Source: Himantopus leucocephalus
Lineage: Eukaryota; Chordata; Aves; Charadriiformes; Recurvirostridae
DNA: 64,000 nucleotides
Direction: 5' to 3'
Assembly (NCBI GenBank): GCA_003993805.1
Contig: RSEF01000001.1
Span: 60,153,015 to 60,217,014 of the forward strand
Position numbers and translations under genes: made by a program. Of this stretch, positions 54,401 to 64,000 are shown piece by piece. Below the pieces are notes generated by a model. The model was given only the letters and a program-made list of their open reading frames with translations, was not told where the DNA came from and made no database searches. The number at the start of each line of letters is the position of its first letter. The stretch's first letter is position 1.

Positions 54401-57400
54401 AGTGTTGTATATTCCTCTTTCCACTCCCATCACTTCAGTCTTTCTTACATTGAGGTTGGATCATTTTATTTTTGCTCAAGAGATTCTCTTTCAGGTTTTT
54501 TAACATCTTAGGATTGCATCAGTTATGGCTTTTTGCAATATATTATTGACAGCTGAAGCCATGACATTTTATGATCTCTTCTGTAGTTTTGCAAAGATCC
54601 AGAAAAAGCAAAATATTTCACTGGATAGAGACACGACAGGTGAAGTCTGTAGAAGAACACCATTTATCCAGTACTGCCTTGAATACTGCTGAAAAAAATC
54701 ATAGATGGTGTTAGTGTTGGGCTACTTACCATTGCTATTTTGGGATTATTTTGCCTGAATTCTTGCATACTGCTTGCTGTTTATTGCTGCAGTTATGCTA
54801 AGCTCCTGAAAGTAGCATAGAGGTAAAACAAATGATGGAGAATTAATTTATTTTAAGCTATAATTCTAAATTTCCACAGTGATGGAATCTCTTTGAAAGG
54901 GAACATATATGTCAGCTGGCTTTCTGAAATAGATTTTCCACACAAGCATGTAAATATCTAGAAATAAACAGAAGTTCCTTCTTGCCGTGTACTGTTGCTG
55001 TTGCTTAAGAAAATTGTTAACTGTCTGAGGAAAAATATGCAGGATACTTAAAAATTAGGAAATTAGCATGAAAAGCCATGAGGTAATTATTGCATTTCAT
55101 ACAAGTTATGTAGTCCACGATCTCTTGTCGAGGAAGGTTTTATGTTTATTTATAATAGAGGTGAAGCATTCTCTTAGCTTCTCATTACTTAATTAAAACT
55201 CATGGTACATACTCTCAGGAAAGAATAAATCTGTGTATCAAAAGCTATATAAAACAGAATTACTGCATATATAACCTAAGTAGTAGAGCAAAAGGTAATA
55301 AAGTACAACTGTAATGAAAAACCTTCAAAGAAGGATTTTTCTTTATCTCCTCTAGGCTTTCTTCCAAATTCCTTTCAGATATTTCTGGCTTCTCCTTTTT
55401 CCCTGCTGTCCCCTTACATTACAGTTACTAATGTTCCTGGATCTGAGGTGAAGGTAGAGTTACTTCAAGTCAGCTACTGTTGTTTCACAGTCATCCCATA
55501 GTGAAGCTGCCAACCATGTTTTGTTTGCTCCTTTTGCATCCGTGCTCTCATACATTGGCTGAACATACGTTTTCCATGCTCTGTGCTAGCCCATCTAGTC
55601 TTGGGAGAATGAGGCTGAAAGCCTCCACCTTGGTTTAATAAATAATAATAACAACAAATTACTATTTTTTTAAATTATAAAAATAAATAATCTCATGTTG
55701 TGTTCCCAGTTCCTGTGCCTTGCAAAGGACAAGAACCAGAAGCTCAGCCTGGCACACTTGTATGGTGATCCTGGCAATTGATCCTAGTGTTTAGAAGCCT
55801 GCATAGTGCTCTCAGAAGCCATTGGCTAGCACTGCATTAAGAAAAACACAAGAACTAACAGTGTTCTTTTAAACTACAAAATGTGCATGTAAGTGGGGCT
55901 GCAGTTAAATCTGTTATGAAAAATAGCCTTTTTAGGATAAACAGAATTTTACAATTAAATTTAAGATACATGTACAGACAGGGTTGTGTTCCTGAACCAG
56001 TCATTAAAATGTTTTGGTTTGGGTTTTTTTGGTTGTTTTTTTTTTTCCTCCCTTCTGATTTTTGGTGGGCAAAGCTTTGTAATTACTTTACTTCTTCACA
56101 ACTCTGCATGTGTGAGATCTGAATGTGGTTTAACTGAACAGAGATACTTCTTGTTTCACAGCCTGTGCTGAAAGGAGCAATATTGTGCAAAAGCAGAACA
56201 GAAATGGGTTAGGAAGAACAATGACATTTTCCAAAGCAGTTTTGCTTATGCATGTACCAGTGTTTGCCAGGTGTCAGATAGCTGTTACCAGTGAAAATGT
56301 GCAGTTACAAGCAGGCATGGAAAAGTTGCTGTGTTTTCTTTTTCTTTAGACTGCATGTTCACCTACATGCAAAATTATCTGCTTTCTGCTTGTACTGCAT
56401 TTCTTGAGAACAGTAGGTCATTTTCATTGCATTTTAGCTGTGGTTTGATATATGGAATTTTCAACATGTGCAAGTGAAAATATCAATTTATAAATATTTC
56501 AGCTTTAAAAACTACTAACCTTATTTTCTTGTTTTGCTTTTTAAAGTATAGTGGAAGCTACAGAACAGGAATAACTGATAGGTTTTTGCTTCAATGATCT
56601 TTAACTTACATGACTGAAATGAAATGTGTATATATTACAAGTAACTGAACATAGTTGAACTGGCTTTTAAGTATTTTGGGAATGGGAAAATTTCAATGAA
56701 TGTCCTCTGTAAATTTCATTCAAGAAAATTCTGAACAGTTCAGCTGTTCAAGTGTGTGTTAGTGTGAACCTCACTGTTGGACCATGTTTTTTTCCAAACA
56801 CTTTTCCCATACCCTTGCATTTTCCCTCCACCAGTGAGACTGTAGTTCTGAGGCACAGAGGGCTTCATTCAGCTACCGTACTCAGGTGAGCAGGGAGTTG
56901 TTTCTCAAGGACAGGAGAATAAGGTTTCCTCTGGTCATATTTTCTGTGCTGTCAGTCTGAGCCTTCTCAGCACTGTTCCATTCCTACCAGCTCCTGCTAT
57001 GTATGTTTAAGATATGTTCTGCATCTGTTAATGTGTGAAGTGCTGCTATAGCATATGCATTATGTCTGCTAGATGGGATTTGTTAATGCTGGATGCATGA
57101 CCAGCATTGCCTTGCACTCTTACGAGAGAACACAAATGCCAGATTGTCCATGACTGTATTTCATTGTCTTACTGCCTGTGGCAGCAATATAGAACCCAAT
57201 ATAGACCAAGAGTCTGAGCTGCCATTTCTAGTGGGCTTAACTTTTTGTTAAGCTTCATAACTAGTAAAGATAACTGTCTTCACTCTTATTGTAGCTGTTT
57301 ATTATATTTGAACAAATGCTTCAGTAGACGCCTGTTCAGCGTCAGCACATAAAAATATACAGAACACTTTTAAGATCAATGTCAACTATGACTTTAGTGC

Positions 57401-60400
57401 CTGGAAGATCAGCACTGATCATGACAAAAATTATAGTGTAGGAATATTGTCATGTTTCCTTGCTGGAAAGAGATATATCCTATCCAGCTACTTCAGTGAT
57501 GTCTTCAACGCAAGGCCAATACTAGACCTGGAGCAGGGTCCAGTTTGTTGCCATGTGGCATTGTCATCATGTTTGTTGTGATCCCTAGATTGCTTAGTAC
57601 TGATTAAAANAAACTGTACAGTCATCTTCTTGAAAAAGTAGTACAGGAAAAGAAGATTTTTGCTTCCTTGCGGCATTAACAGATCAGTGACAATGAAATC
57701 CAGCAGCAGCAGAGAGTAATAAAAGAACAAGCCTAAAGTCCCTTAAAAATCGTTATCTCTGATGAGGCAGTTGTATCTCTTCCTGCTCCAGTGATTGACA
57801 ACAGCTTTATCCAATATTCATAACCAAATTCTTTCTGGAAACTAATCTGACCTTATTCATATGTTTCCTTGTCTTCCTCAAAAAATGCATTTGGCACTGG
57901 GAGAAAAGAAACTGCTGATATTGAATGTTTTCATGGTTCTGCTTGCTGTATGGACAGGACTATTTTTTTTTGTTTTTTGCCTCTCTCCTTCTCTGGCTGG
58001 CATTAAGTAGAAGTGTCTGTCTTTAAAGAATATCAAATAGATAGTATCATGTAATATCTTATGAAGCAGGACATTTTTTCTCCCTCCATATATCTATCCA
58101 TGTACACCATCAGAACTCAGCTTTCATCTTTTGCCTCCTTTTAGGTGTCAAATAATGTGGACTAACCCTCCAGCTTTTGCCAAGAAGTAAATAATAATTT
58201 TGATGTCAGATCAGATGCCAGGTTTGTGAGGGCAGCACTGCAGTCATTGGTTGACCAGTGAAACAAGAATTCCTCAGTTTAGATTCTTGAGGGAGTATTG
58301 TTTGCAACTTACAATTTTCACAGTGAAATTAATGCTAAAACCCACTCAAAAAAAAAGGAACAACCCCCCCTAAAAAAACCCCAAAACCTACTCAAAAAAG
58401 GAACCTTGGTGTCTTTACCCATAGTACTGTGATTATGCAATATGTTATTTTCAGTGTAAATCCCACAATCTGTCCTCCTTGTATTTTTGGAGTCTTTGAT
58501 GGCCAAGTGTTTTGAATTGTAAAGGGTGGTTGTGGTTGGTTTAAGTTTTGCACAAAAGCACATGTGGGGTCCATGTGCAGCCCTTCTAAACTTTGATATT
58601 AAAACCTATCAATTAATGCTGGCGTTCATGTGGAGTTACCACAGTGTGATTGCTGAGATTCTGAAGAACATGCATTTAAATTAAGGTACTCTAACTTTCT
58701 AACTCAACAGATGAAATAATTTCCAGAATGTAGTATCGTGTCAGTTATACTATTGCTGCTGCTTATACAATATTGATTGTAGATCAGAAAACCTTTCTGT
58801 TCTTTAGTAATTAGGCTAATGAGAATTCCCACATATATCCTAGATTGAAGACCATTTAGGTTCTTAACAACTTGATGCTCTGTTAGTAATATCTTGCAAG
58901 ATCTTGTGGTTTTGTGAGAATGCTCTCATCCGGCCTTTGCCTTTTGGGACTTCTCTGTTCTAGCAGTTCTTTAAAGATACAATGCACTGTCCTCTTTTTC
59001 TAGGAACATGGTTAAATAACACAGCTTGGGGCGGAGGAAAGGGGAGAAATAATTGCTGTACCTATTAGAAGTAGGTGGACAGCCATACGCTGCCAACCTG
59101 ATGAGAATGGCCTGGGTTTTGGCATTGTCCGCTGTGTTACAAAGTTTTCTTACTATGTGGAGAAAGAGTGAGAAGTCTGGAAATCTCTCCCTAAATTGCT
59201 TTAAAAAAAAAAAATCTAACTTATTAGTAGAAAATACCATCTTGGAGGGAGGGAGGGAAGAGGTTTTGGTGGTTTGAGCCCTCCTTCATGGTTCAGGATG
59301 TCAGAAGAATTATAGCCTTGTGTTACAGGCCATTGCTTTGCTAACTCTGCGCTTTTCTGGCCTCATAAACAGTAAGTAATTCTGCTTTTTGTAAAGATTC
59401 CATGTGCATCCTTTTTGTGGAACATAGGTTGCCAGCTGTTTGGTCTGAGCAAGAATGAGAGTGCTCATTAACTGAGTAGGCTAAAGAAAATACAGGAAAC
59501 AAGGGAAGGCTTTTTGGAAGATTGCTTGAAAAGAAATTAATAGCTCTGTTGGACGAAGACCTTTGTCACTTTCAGTGAAACACAAGGCTCTCTCCAGTGA
59601 CTTAAAGCTCTACAGTTAACAATTTGTGTCATATGGAGTTCCTAATCCTGCTACAGCAAGAAATTCCATGAGCTTTAGTAGCTGTAGGAAGATGTCTGCT
59701 TTAAACCTCTGGCCATATCTTAGGTTGAAGCTTATCTGCTGTGACTGCAGGATTCTTTCATGTGCCTTCTGTTCCTAAGGACCGAAGAAATATTAGAACT
59801 AAGTGTAATATAATGTGCATACATAACAAAATGGTAGAAACAATGGGTTTTGCAATACACTGGAAGTTGACAAGATTCCTAGAATTATGAATCACAACTT
59901 ACTTCAAAAGTGACACATTGTAGAAGGAGCCTTGATTATGAGTTGCTGCTTTCTATTTTGGAAAAGATGCTGTGCTGTGTCACAAAAAAAACCCAGAGAA
60001 TTATCCAGAAGGCCCTGCAGGGAAAAAAGTTTTAAGGCTCGTGGAAGACAGAGGCCAATGAAAAGTTATTTTCAACAGGGATTTCAAAAGAAATGGTATG
60101 GGAATGAAGACGGGAAGCAGGAAGGCCTTTAAACCACTCTAAAATTGATAGAGCCTGCCCCGGGGCATGCCCTGCAAAGGCTGTGTCAGTGAAGGACTGT
60201 ACTTGGGCTAGTTAATGAAAGAATATGGGTGCATGCATATCTATTGAGAAACAGAGTTAAAAATAAAAAAGAGACACCCTGAGTTGTTCATTGCAGCAAT
60301 ACTTACTGAATTTTCCTTTCAGCACCTAAGAGCCGTCTCCAGAACCGTTTACTCTTTCACCTGGCACATAAGGTATGATGTTTTTTCTTCACTTATGCTT

Positions 60401-63400
60401 TGTTTGTTTTCTTTTCAATTTGGTAATGTGTAATTTATGCTGGCAACCTGGCAGAATAATTAAAATGGCTGTGGTGGCAGGAGAACAAACATTTTCCTTA
60501 ACCGTCCTACTGTATTAAAATGTGGAGGAGAAAGTAAGTGTGAAAACATGATCTCAGAATAGATGCCCTCAGCGTGTGTCTAAGGAGAGTCTCACCAATG
60601 CGTTTCACATAAGTCGTACAACAAGAACCCAATGGTATTTTTGATCAGAAGGAACCTGGAACTTTAATAGAATCAGAAATGTATAAGCCACTATTTTTAT
60701 TTTTCTTTTAAGTGTACGAGGTTTTCCTAACTTGCAGCTGTCTTATACCTAGCAATTTGACCAAAATGGTCTGTATGCTATTACTGATCCTCCTAAGTCA
60801 TTCAGTATCCAAGAAGTAATATTGTTTATAGCATGAAATTTACTTTAATTTCAACAACAATTAAGTGCTTATTTCACTTGCTACACATAGCTATCTTCCC
60901 TTAAATTTCATTTTGTACCATCATGCGTTATACTTAACAAGTATTGTACTACTGAAGAGACTCAGTTTTGGGTGAAAGTATAAGTCCTGAATGTTAGCTT
61001 TGATGTCACGTTCTTTTACTTAAATGTCTGTTAAGTTTAACAGAGAAATCTTAAAACATTTTTGTAGTGGCACTGGCACTTACAGGCGTCTGTGATAAAG
61101 AGAAGTTGAATAATTCCTAGTTCATCTAGTTAGTCTTTGGAAATAAAGGGTTTACGAAACTATGAAGCCCATTGCCTTTAGTTCTGTTAAGCAACTTCTC
61201 TTGCCTTTGTACTGGCGGATCATTTTGTGACTGGCTCAAAGAGGGGGAAAAGGATTTGAAGTAAACTGAGCAAATAGATGAAAAACAAATACATAAAGTA
61301 GAATTTGTGTGTAAGAGAAATTCGTAATTACTGTTGAATCAGCAGAACCGGCAAAGGGAAGCACTGGAATAAGTAAGAGATCTGAGTAGACTGATTAGGT
61401 GAATACCCTCAACTTTACTATTGTAATACAAATATAACATGTATGTTTAACTCTGTTCCTTGTTTTTATCCTTGCATGTTATGTGCTGTACAACAATGCT
61501 TTTAAAAAGAAACCATTTAGTCAGAGAAACTGGAATTTTAAGGGGCTGATGAGAGAGAAATTGTTAGTGCTGTGAAGAAGTCTTGTGAAAATTAGTGCTT
61601 TTGTGTTGGCAAGTCTTGCATTTTTCTGCTATCCATGAGAAATAAGATTTGGATCTACAAACAGCAAAATTTCTGCTGGCTTGAATAACAGTCAAATCTT
61701 GTGTTGTGAAATAATTAATTCAGCTCTTCCCCTCCTATCCATCAAGGCATGTGACATGTAATTATGTCTAAATCACACTTTAAAGGAAAATGTACTTAGT
61801 TTTAGCCTCACATTTATCTAGTTTCAACTGGTCTGCCTCTTTAATGTTTGGCTTTCTTCACTGGTCAAATTAACTTTAAAATAACAGAGTTTTTCCAGAT
61901 GTTTAATACAAATCACTTGCTGTTTGCCAGCAAGGACAAAACTAATCCACCTAATTAAAACGTTTTTCTCGCTGAACTCTTCTGAGAATGTGTCACACTC
62001 TTTTTAGTTCAGTGATGAGAAGAAACTGATGAGCTCTCACCAGAATCTGCAAGACATTACAGAAGATCAACTTAGCTTGGCATCTATCCACTACATGCGG
62101 TCCCACTACCAAGAAGCTATTGATATCTACAAACGCATTCTTCTTGATAATCGGTGGGCATCTCTACTCTAAACCTTATTGCAGTGTCTCTGATACTGTC
62201 GGTATTTGAATTCCATTTAGTTGTTTGAAAGTAGGAATTTTCTCCAATAACTATATCCCTTTCCCACTGCAAAATGTGCACAAGTTGCAGCCCCTTCAGT
62301 TTTGTTCATTGCAAAGCATTATTGAAAAATGCATGTTTAAAAAGAAGTCTGGTCTCTGTTGCTTTCTTTTAGTGATATTTTCATGTAATTCATTCTGAGA
62401 TCTTTTTTTTTATTTTGTTACTTACTACTTCTGAAATGGTCTATGGTTAGGTATCTGCTAGGTCTTTTTCTTTTTTTCCCCTCTGATGACCGGACTGGTG
62501 ACCCTTGCTTGTGATTATTGACTTCTCCTTCACCTTAGCCTTTCTTGGAAGGGTTCAGTTCTTAGTTTTTATATAGAGAGTTCCTTGCATTCCTTTAAGT
62601 CTGAAATTCTTTCCATTTCTATTTATCCTGCAACAAGTAACACTTGTTGCTGTTTTTTCCTATCATATTCTGCAAGTTCTTAGTTCAGAACTTAACAAGG
62701 AACAAATGGAATTCTTAAGTGGCTGGAAGAATTGTTTAATAAAATAGAAACTGCTGTCCCAGAATATATAGCTATCTTTTGGCAGTATTTCCTCTTGAAT
62801 GCTTCAGAGAAGTCCATCATGATGTATATAAGTATGTCATGTAATGCTTGGGGAAGAGATTTTAACTTCCAAGTCCTGTGGAAGCAATCACTCAAAGCTA
62901 AATGAGTAACCAAGTAACCTTCATAACAATTACCCTTTTACTTACTGTTTCCACAAATGCCTGTCTTATTTCTGTCTCTGGTTCTTCTGGCTTGATAGCT
63001 TGTAATGGCAAGGATTTTTGGAAATAATTGTACTTGGTATAAGATAATAAGATCCATGAAAATATTTTGAAATTTCTATGTGCATGTTAAATGTTTTTGC
63101 ATGTATTGGATAGAAAATCCTATTCTGCCAGGCCAAATCCAGTGCTCATGTTCTGTGCATTTCCTTAGTGTGAAGTTGCCAGATGTGCAAACCAAAAGTT
63201 TTGTAGGTAATTCTTTAAAGCTGCAGTTGAAAAAACTAATGTGAACCTGGATCTGGATCTGTGCAATCTTAACTAACAAACTTGAACTGTAAAAGCTCTA
63301 AGCATTTCTCAGAAAACCAGTTTTAATGTGCTTGTAAAAGATGCATAGACACGTGAGAGCTTTCTCACTGATTTTAATGTTCTGTAGTATAACTGTCTGG

Positions 63401-63610
63401 TGGGATTTAAATGTTCTCTTTAATCCTCTTTCCTGCAGGGAATACCTGGCTCTGAATGTATATGTGGCCTTATGCTATTACAAACTGGATTACTATGATG
63501 TATCACAGGAAGTGCTAGCTGTTTATCTTCAGCAAGTTCCTGACAGCACCATTGCTCTTAACCTTAAGGCTTGTAACCATTTCCGACTTTACAATGGGAA
63601 GGCTGCTGAG
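45473..63610 (+). CDS. TTC26: TTC26/IFT56, intraflagellar transport subunit (exons 1-7, 3' end outside window)
   Basis: Peripheral subunit of the IFT-B complex that moves cargo along cilia. Seven exons joined at GT/AG sites give 239 codons without a stop: a basic N-terminus (RKKKGKK, residues 20-26 region), [18 protein letters not shown], then tetratricopeptide-type helical repeats at about 61-85, 91-116, 155-178, 185-212 and 217-239. The match to vertebrate TTC26 is very strong in exons 5-7 (for example [20 protein letters not shown]); residues around 80-92 and the N-terminus are the least conserved. The family's proteins are about 554 residues, so roughly the last 315 residues lie right of the window. 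The promoter is a CpG island with an X-box. No sign of damage. Confidence 0.96.
45603..45740 (+). CDS. TTC26: TTC26 exon 2
   Basis: Encodes residues 2-47, from [11 protein letters not shown] to GAIALLE. The proline/glycine and lysine-rich N-terminal part is probably disordered. Acceptor CTGCCCAG|ATG, donor CTGGAG|GTAACG; very GC-rich because it lies in the CpG island. Confidence 0.95.
45741..46148 (+). other. TTC26 intron 2
   Basis: 0.4 kb; the first half belongs to the CpG island. No separate feature. Confidence 0.85.
46149..46241 (+). CDS. TTC26: TTC26 exon 3
   Basis: 31 codons, phase 0 at both ends: [21 protein letters not shown] and [10 protein letters not shown], the start of the TPR region. 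Acceptor CAAAG|TTTAAA, donor CTGGAG|GTAAGG. Confidence 0.97.
51739..52049. mobile_element. hAT-like non-autonomous DNA transposon (MITE)
   Basis: 311 bp bounded by perfect 14-bp terminal inverted repeats, CAGTGGTCTCCAAA at 51739-51752 and its complement at 52036-52049. The CAGTGGT start and GTCTCCAAA tip resemble Charlie-type hAT ends. Both subterminal regions carry further G/T-CGCACCCC motifs facing inward. The AT-rich core has no coding capacity. The 8-bp flanks (51731-51738, 52050-52057) do not match, so either the duplication has decayed or the family is different. Confidence 0.7.
52214..52296. repeat. AT-only low-complexity tract
   Basis: Nearly pure A/T with TTTATAAATATAAATAAT-like imperfect palindromes, about 275 bp upstream of TTC26 exon 4. 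Confidence 0.7.
52572..52686 (+). CDS. TTC26: TTC26 exon 4
   Basis: Encodes residues 79-116 plus 1 nt. [14 protein letters not shown] is the conserved TPR core; the preceding [10 protein letters not shown] is diverged from mammals. Acceptor TTACAG|GAATA, donor TTGAAAG|GTGAGA. Confidence 0.97.
52687..60322 (+). other. TTC26 intron 4
   Basis: 7.6 kb intron, the largest here. It contains a short TTTG repeat (about 52843-52862), an AT-rich stretch near 55640-55695, a T-run near 56029-56046, an A/C homopolymer mix near 58347-58385 and one undetermined base at 57610. No exon or clear mobile element. Confidence 0.8.
60323..60372 (+). CDS. TTC26: TTC26 exon 5
   Basis: A 50-nt exon, residues 117-133: [15 protein letters not shown], nearly identical to mammals. 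Too short to be found by open-frame length. Acceptor TTTCAG|CACCT, donor CATAAG|GTATGA. Confidence 0.95.
60373..62007 (+). other. TTC26 intron 5
   Basis: 1.6 kb AT-rich intron; nothing recognised. Confidence 0.8.
62008..62153 (+). CDS. TTC26: TTC26 exon 6
   Basis: Encodes residues 134-182: [14 protein letters not shown], then [20 protein letters not shown] and IYKRILLDN. It covers a linker and one complete TPR pair. Acceptor TTTTAG|TTCAG, donor AATCG|GTGGGC, which lacks the usual A at +3 but keeps the frame. Confidence 0.97.
62154..63438 (+). other. TTC26 intron 6
   Basis: 1.3 kb intron; nothing recognised. Confidence 0.8.
63439..63610 (+). CDS. TTC26: TTC26 exon 7 (last exon in window)
   Basis: Encodes residues 182-239: [20 protein letters not shown] through [14 protein letters not shown], two further TPR-type hairpins. 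Acceptor CTGCAG|GGAAT, donor GCTGAG|GTATCT. Confidence 0.97.
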
Positions 63611-64000
63611 GTATCTATTGGACAGCCCTTCAGTTCACCTTTATTTTAGTTCAAGATTCCGTACAGGTTTCTTTTCCTTATTATGTCTTAATCAGTAATG
63701 TTGATAACATCCTTTATCTTGTCATTGTGTCCTTCTCTTAGGAATGTTACCTATTTTAGTTTCCCTGGTATTAAACCATCTGTCCACAGTTGTGCACAGT
63801 GGTCTTACAGTTTTCCCGGTCCACTTTTGACCTTGTGTTTATATGTGTTATCCAGTTGCTAAAATCATTACATAGAAGTGGGAGGACAAAAATCTTCCAG
63901 TGACCCAGCACTGCCAGAGATGTCTTTCTATCAGTTTTGGGGCTCATCTGAAGCTACATTTATGCTTGTGTGCTTTTTTGTTTTCATGTTAAAATTCTGG
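63611..64000 (+). other. TTC26 intron 7 (5' part)
   Basis: Start of the next intron; no further exon is seen before the window ends. Confidence 0.8.

Noticed and set aside
57610..57610. Single undetermined base as a possible variant
   Set aside because: Intronic, isolated and uninformative without reads.

Overview
The window reads as vertebrate nuclear DNA, most likely from a bird. It holds widely spaced short exons with GT/AG introns, AT-rich introns, few recognisable repeats (small LINE relics, one hAT-like element, one class II endogenous retrovirus of an avian-type family) and one CpG-island promoter. Nothing bacterial or viral-genomic is present. Assignment to birds is an inference from repeat style and protein similarity; it was not tested by a search.

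Two protein-coding genes account for all the coding sequence I can support. On the minus strand, from 33153 down to 1814, lie 18 consecutive exons of GUCY2C, the intestinal guanylate cyclase C receptor. They encode the signal peptide, the whole extracellular ligand-binding domain, the single transmembrane helix and most of the kinase-homology domain. All 17 internal junctions keep frame (2062 coding nt, 687 codons plus 1 nt). The linker, cyclase catalytic domain and C-terminal tail must lie to the left of base 1. On the plus strand, from 45473 to 63610, lie the first seven exons of TTC26 (IFT56), a tetratricopeptide subunit of the intraflagellar transport B complex. They give 239 codons in frame, and the gene continues beyond the right edge.

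The two genes are divergent, with about 12.3 kb between start codons. That interval holds the GUCY2C upstream region (possible CDX2 and GATA sites), a run of exactly 100 N at 33985-34084 (an assembly gap, probably of unknown true size), about 6 kb of featureless DNA, a rearranged endogenous retrovirus at 40235-42052 whose interior carries about 11 diverged ~48-bp tandem units, and the TTC26 CpG island. A consensus-matching RFX X-box lies 42 bp upstream of the TTC26 ATG, as expected for a ciliary gene.

The genes are not functionally coupled as far as I can see: one is an epithelial membrane receptor, the other a ciliary transport protein. I found no CRISPR array, operon, defence system or other undescribed system. 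The items most worth checking are the gap that joins the two genes, the X-box, the ambiguous GTACGTACGT splice donor of GUCY2C exon 9, the near-empty TTC26 exon 1, and the tandem array inside the retroviral element.
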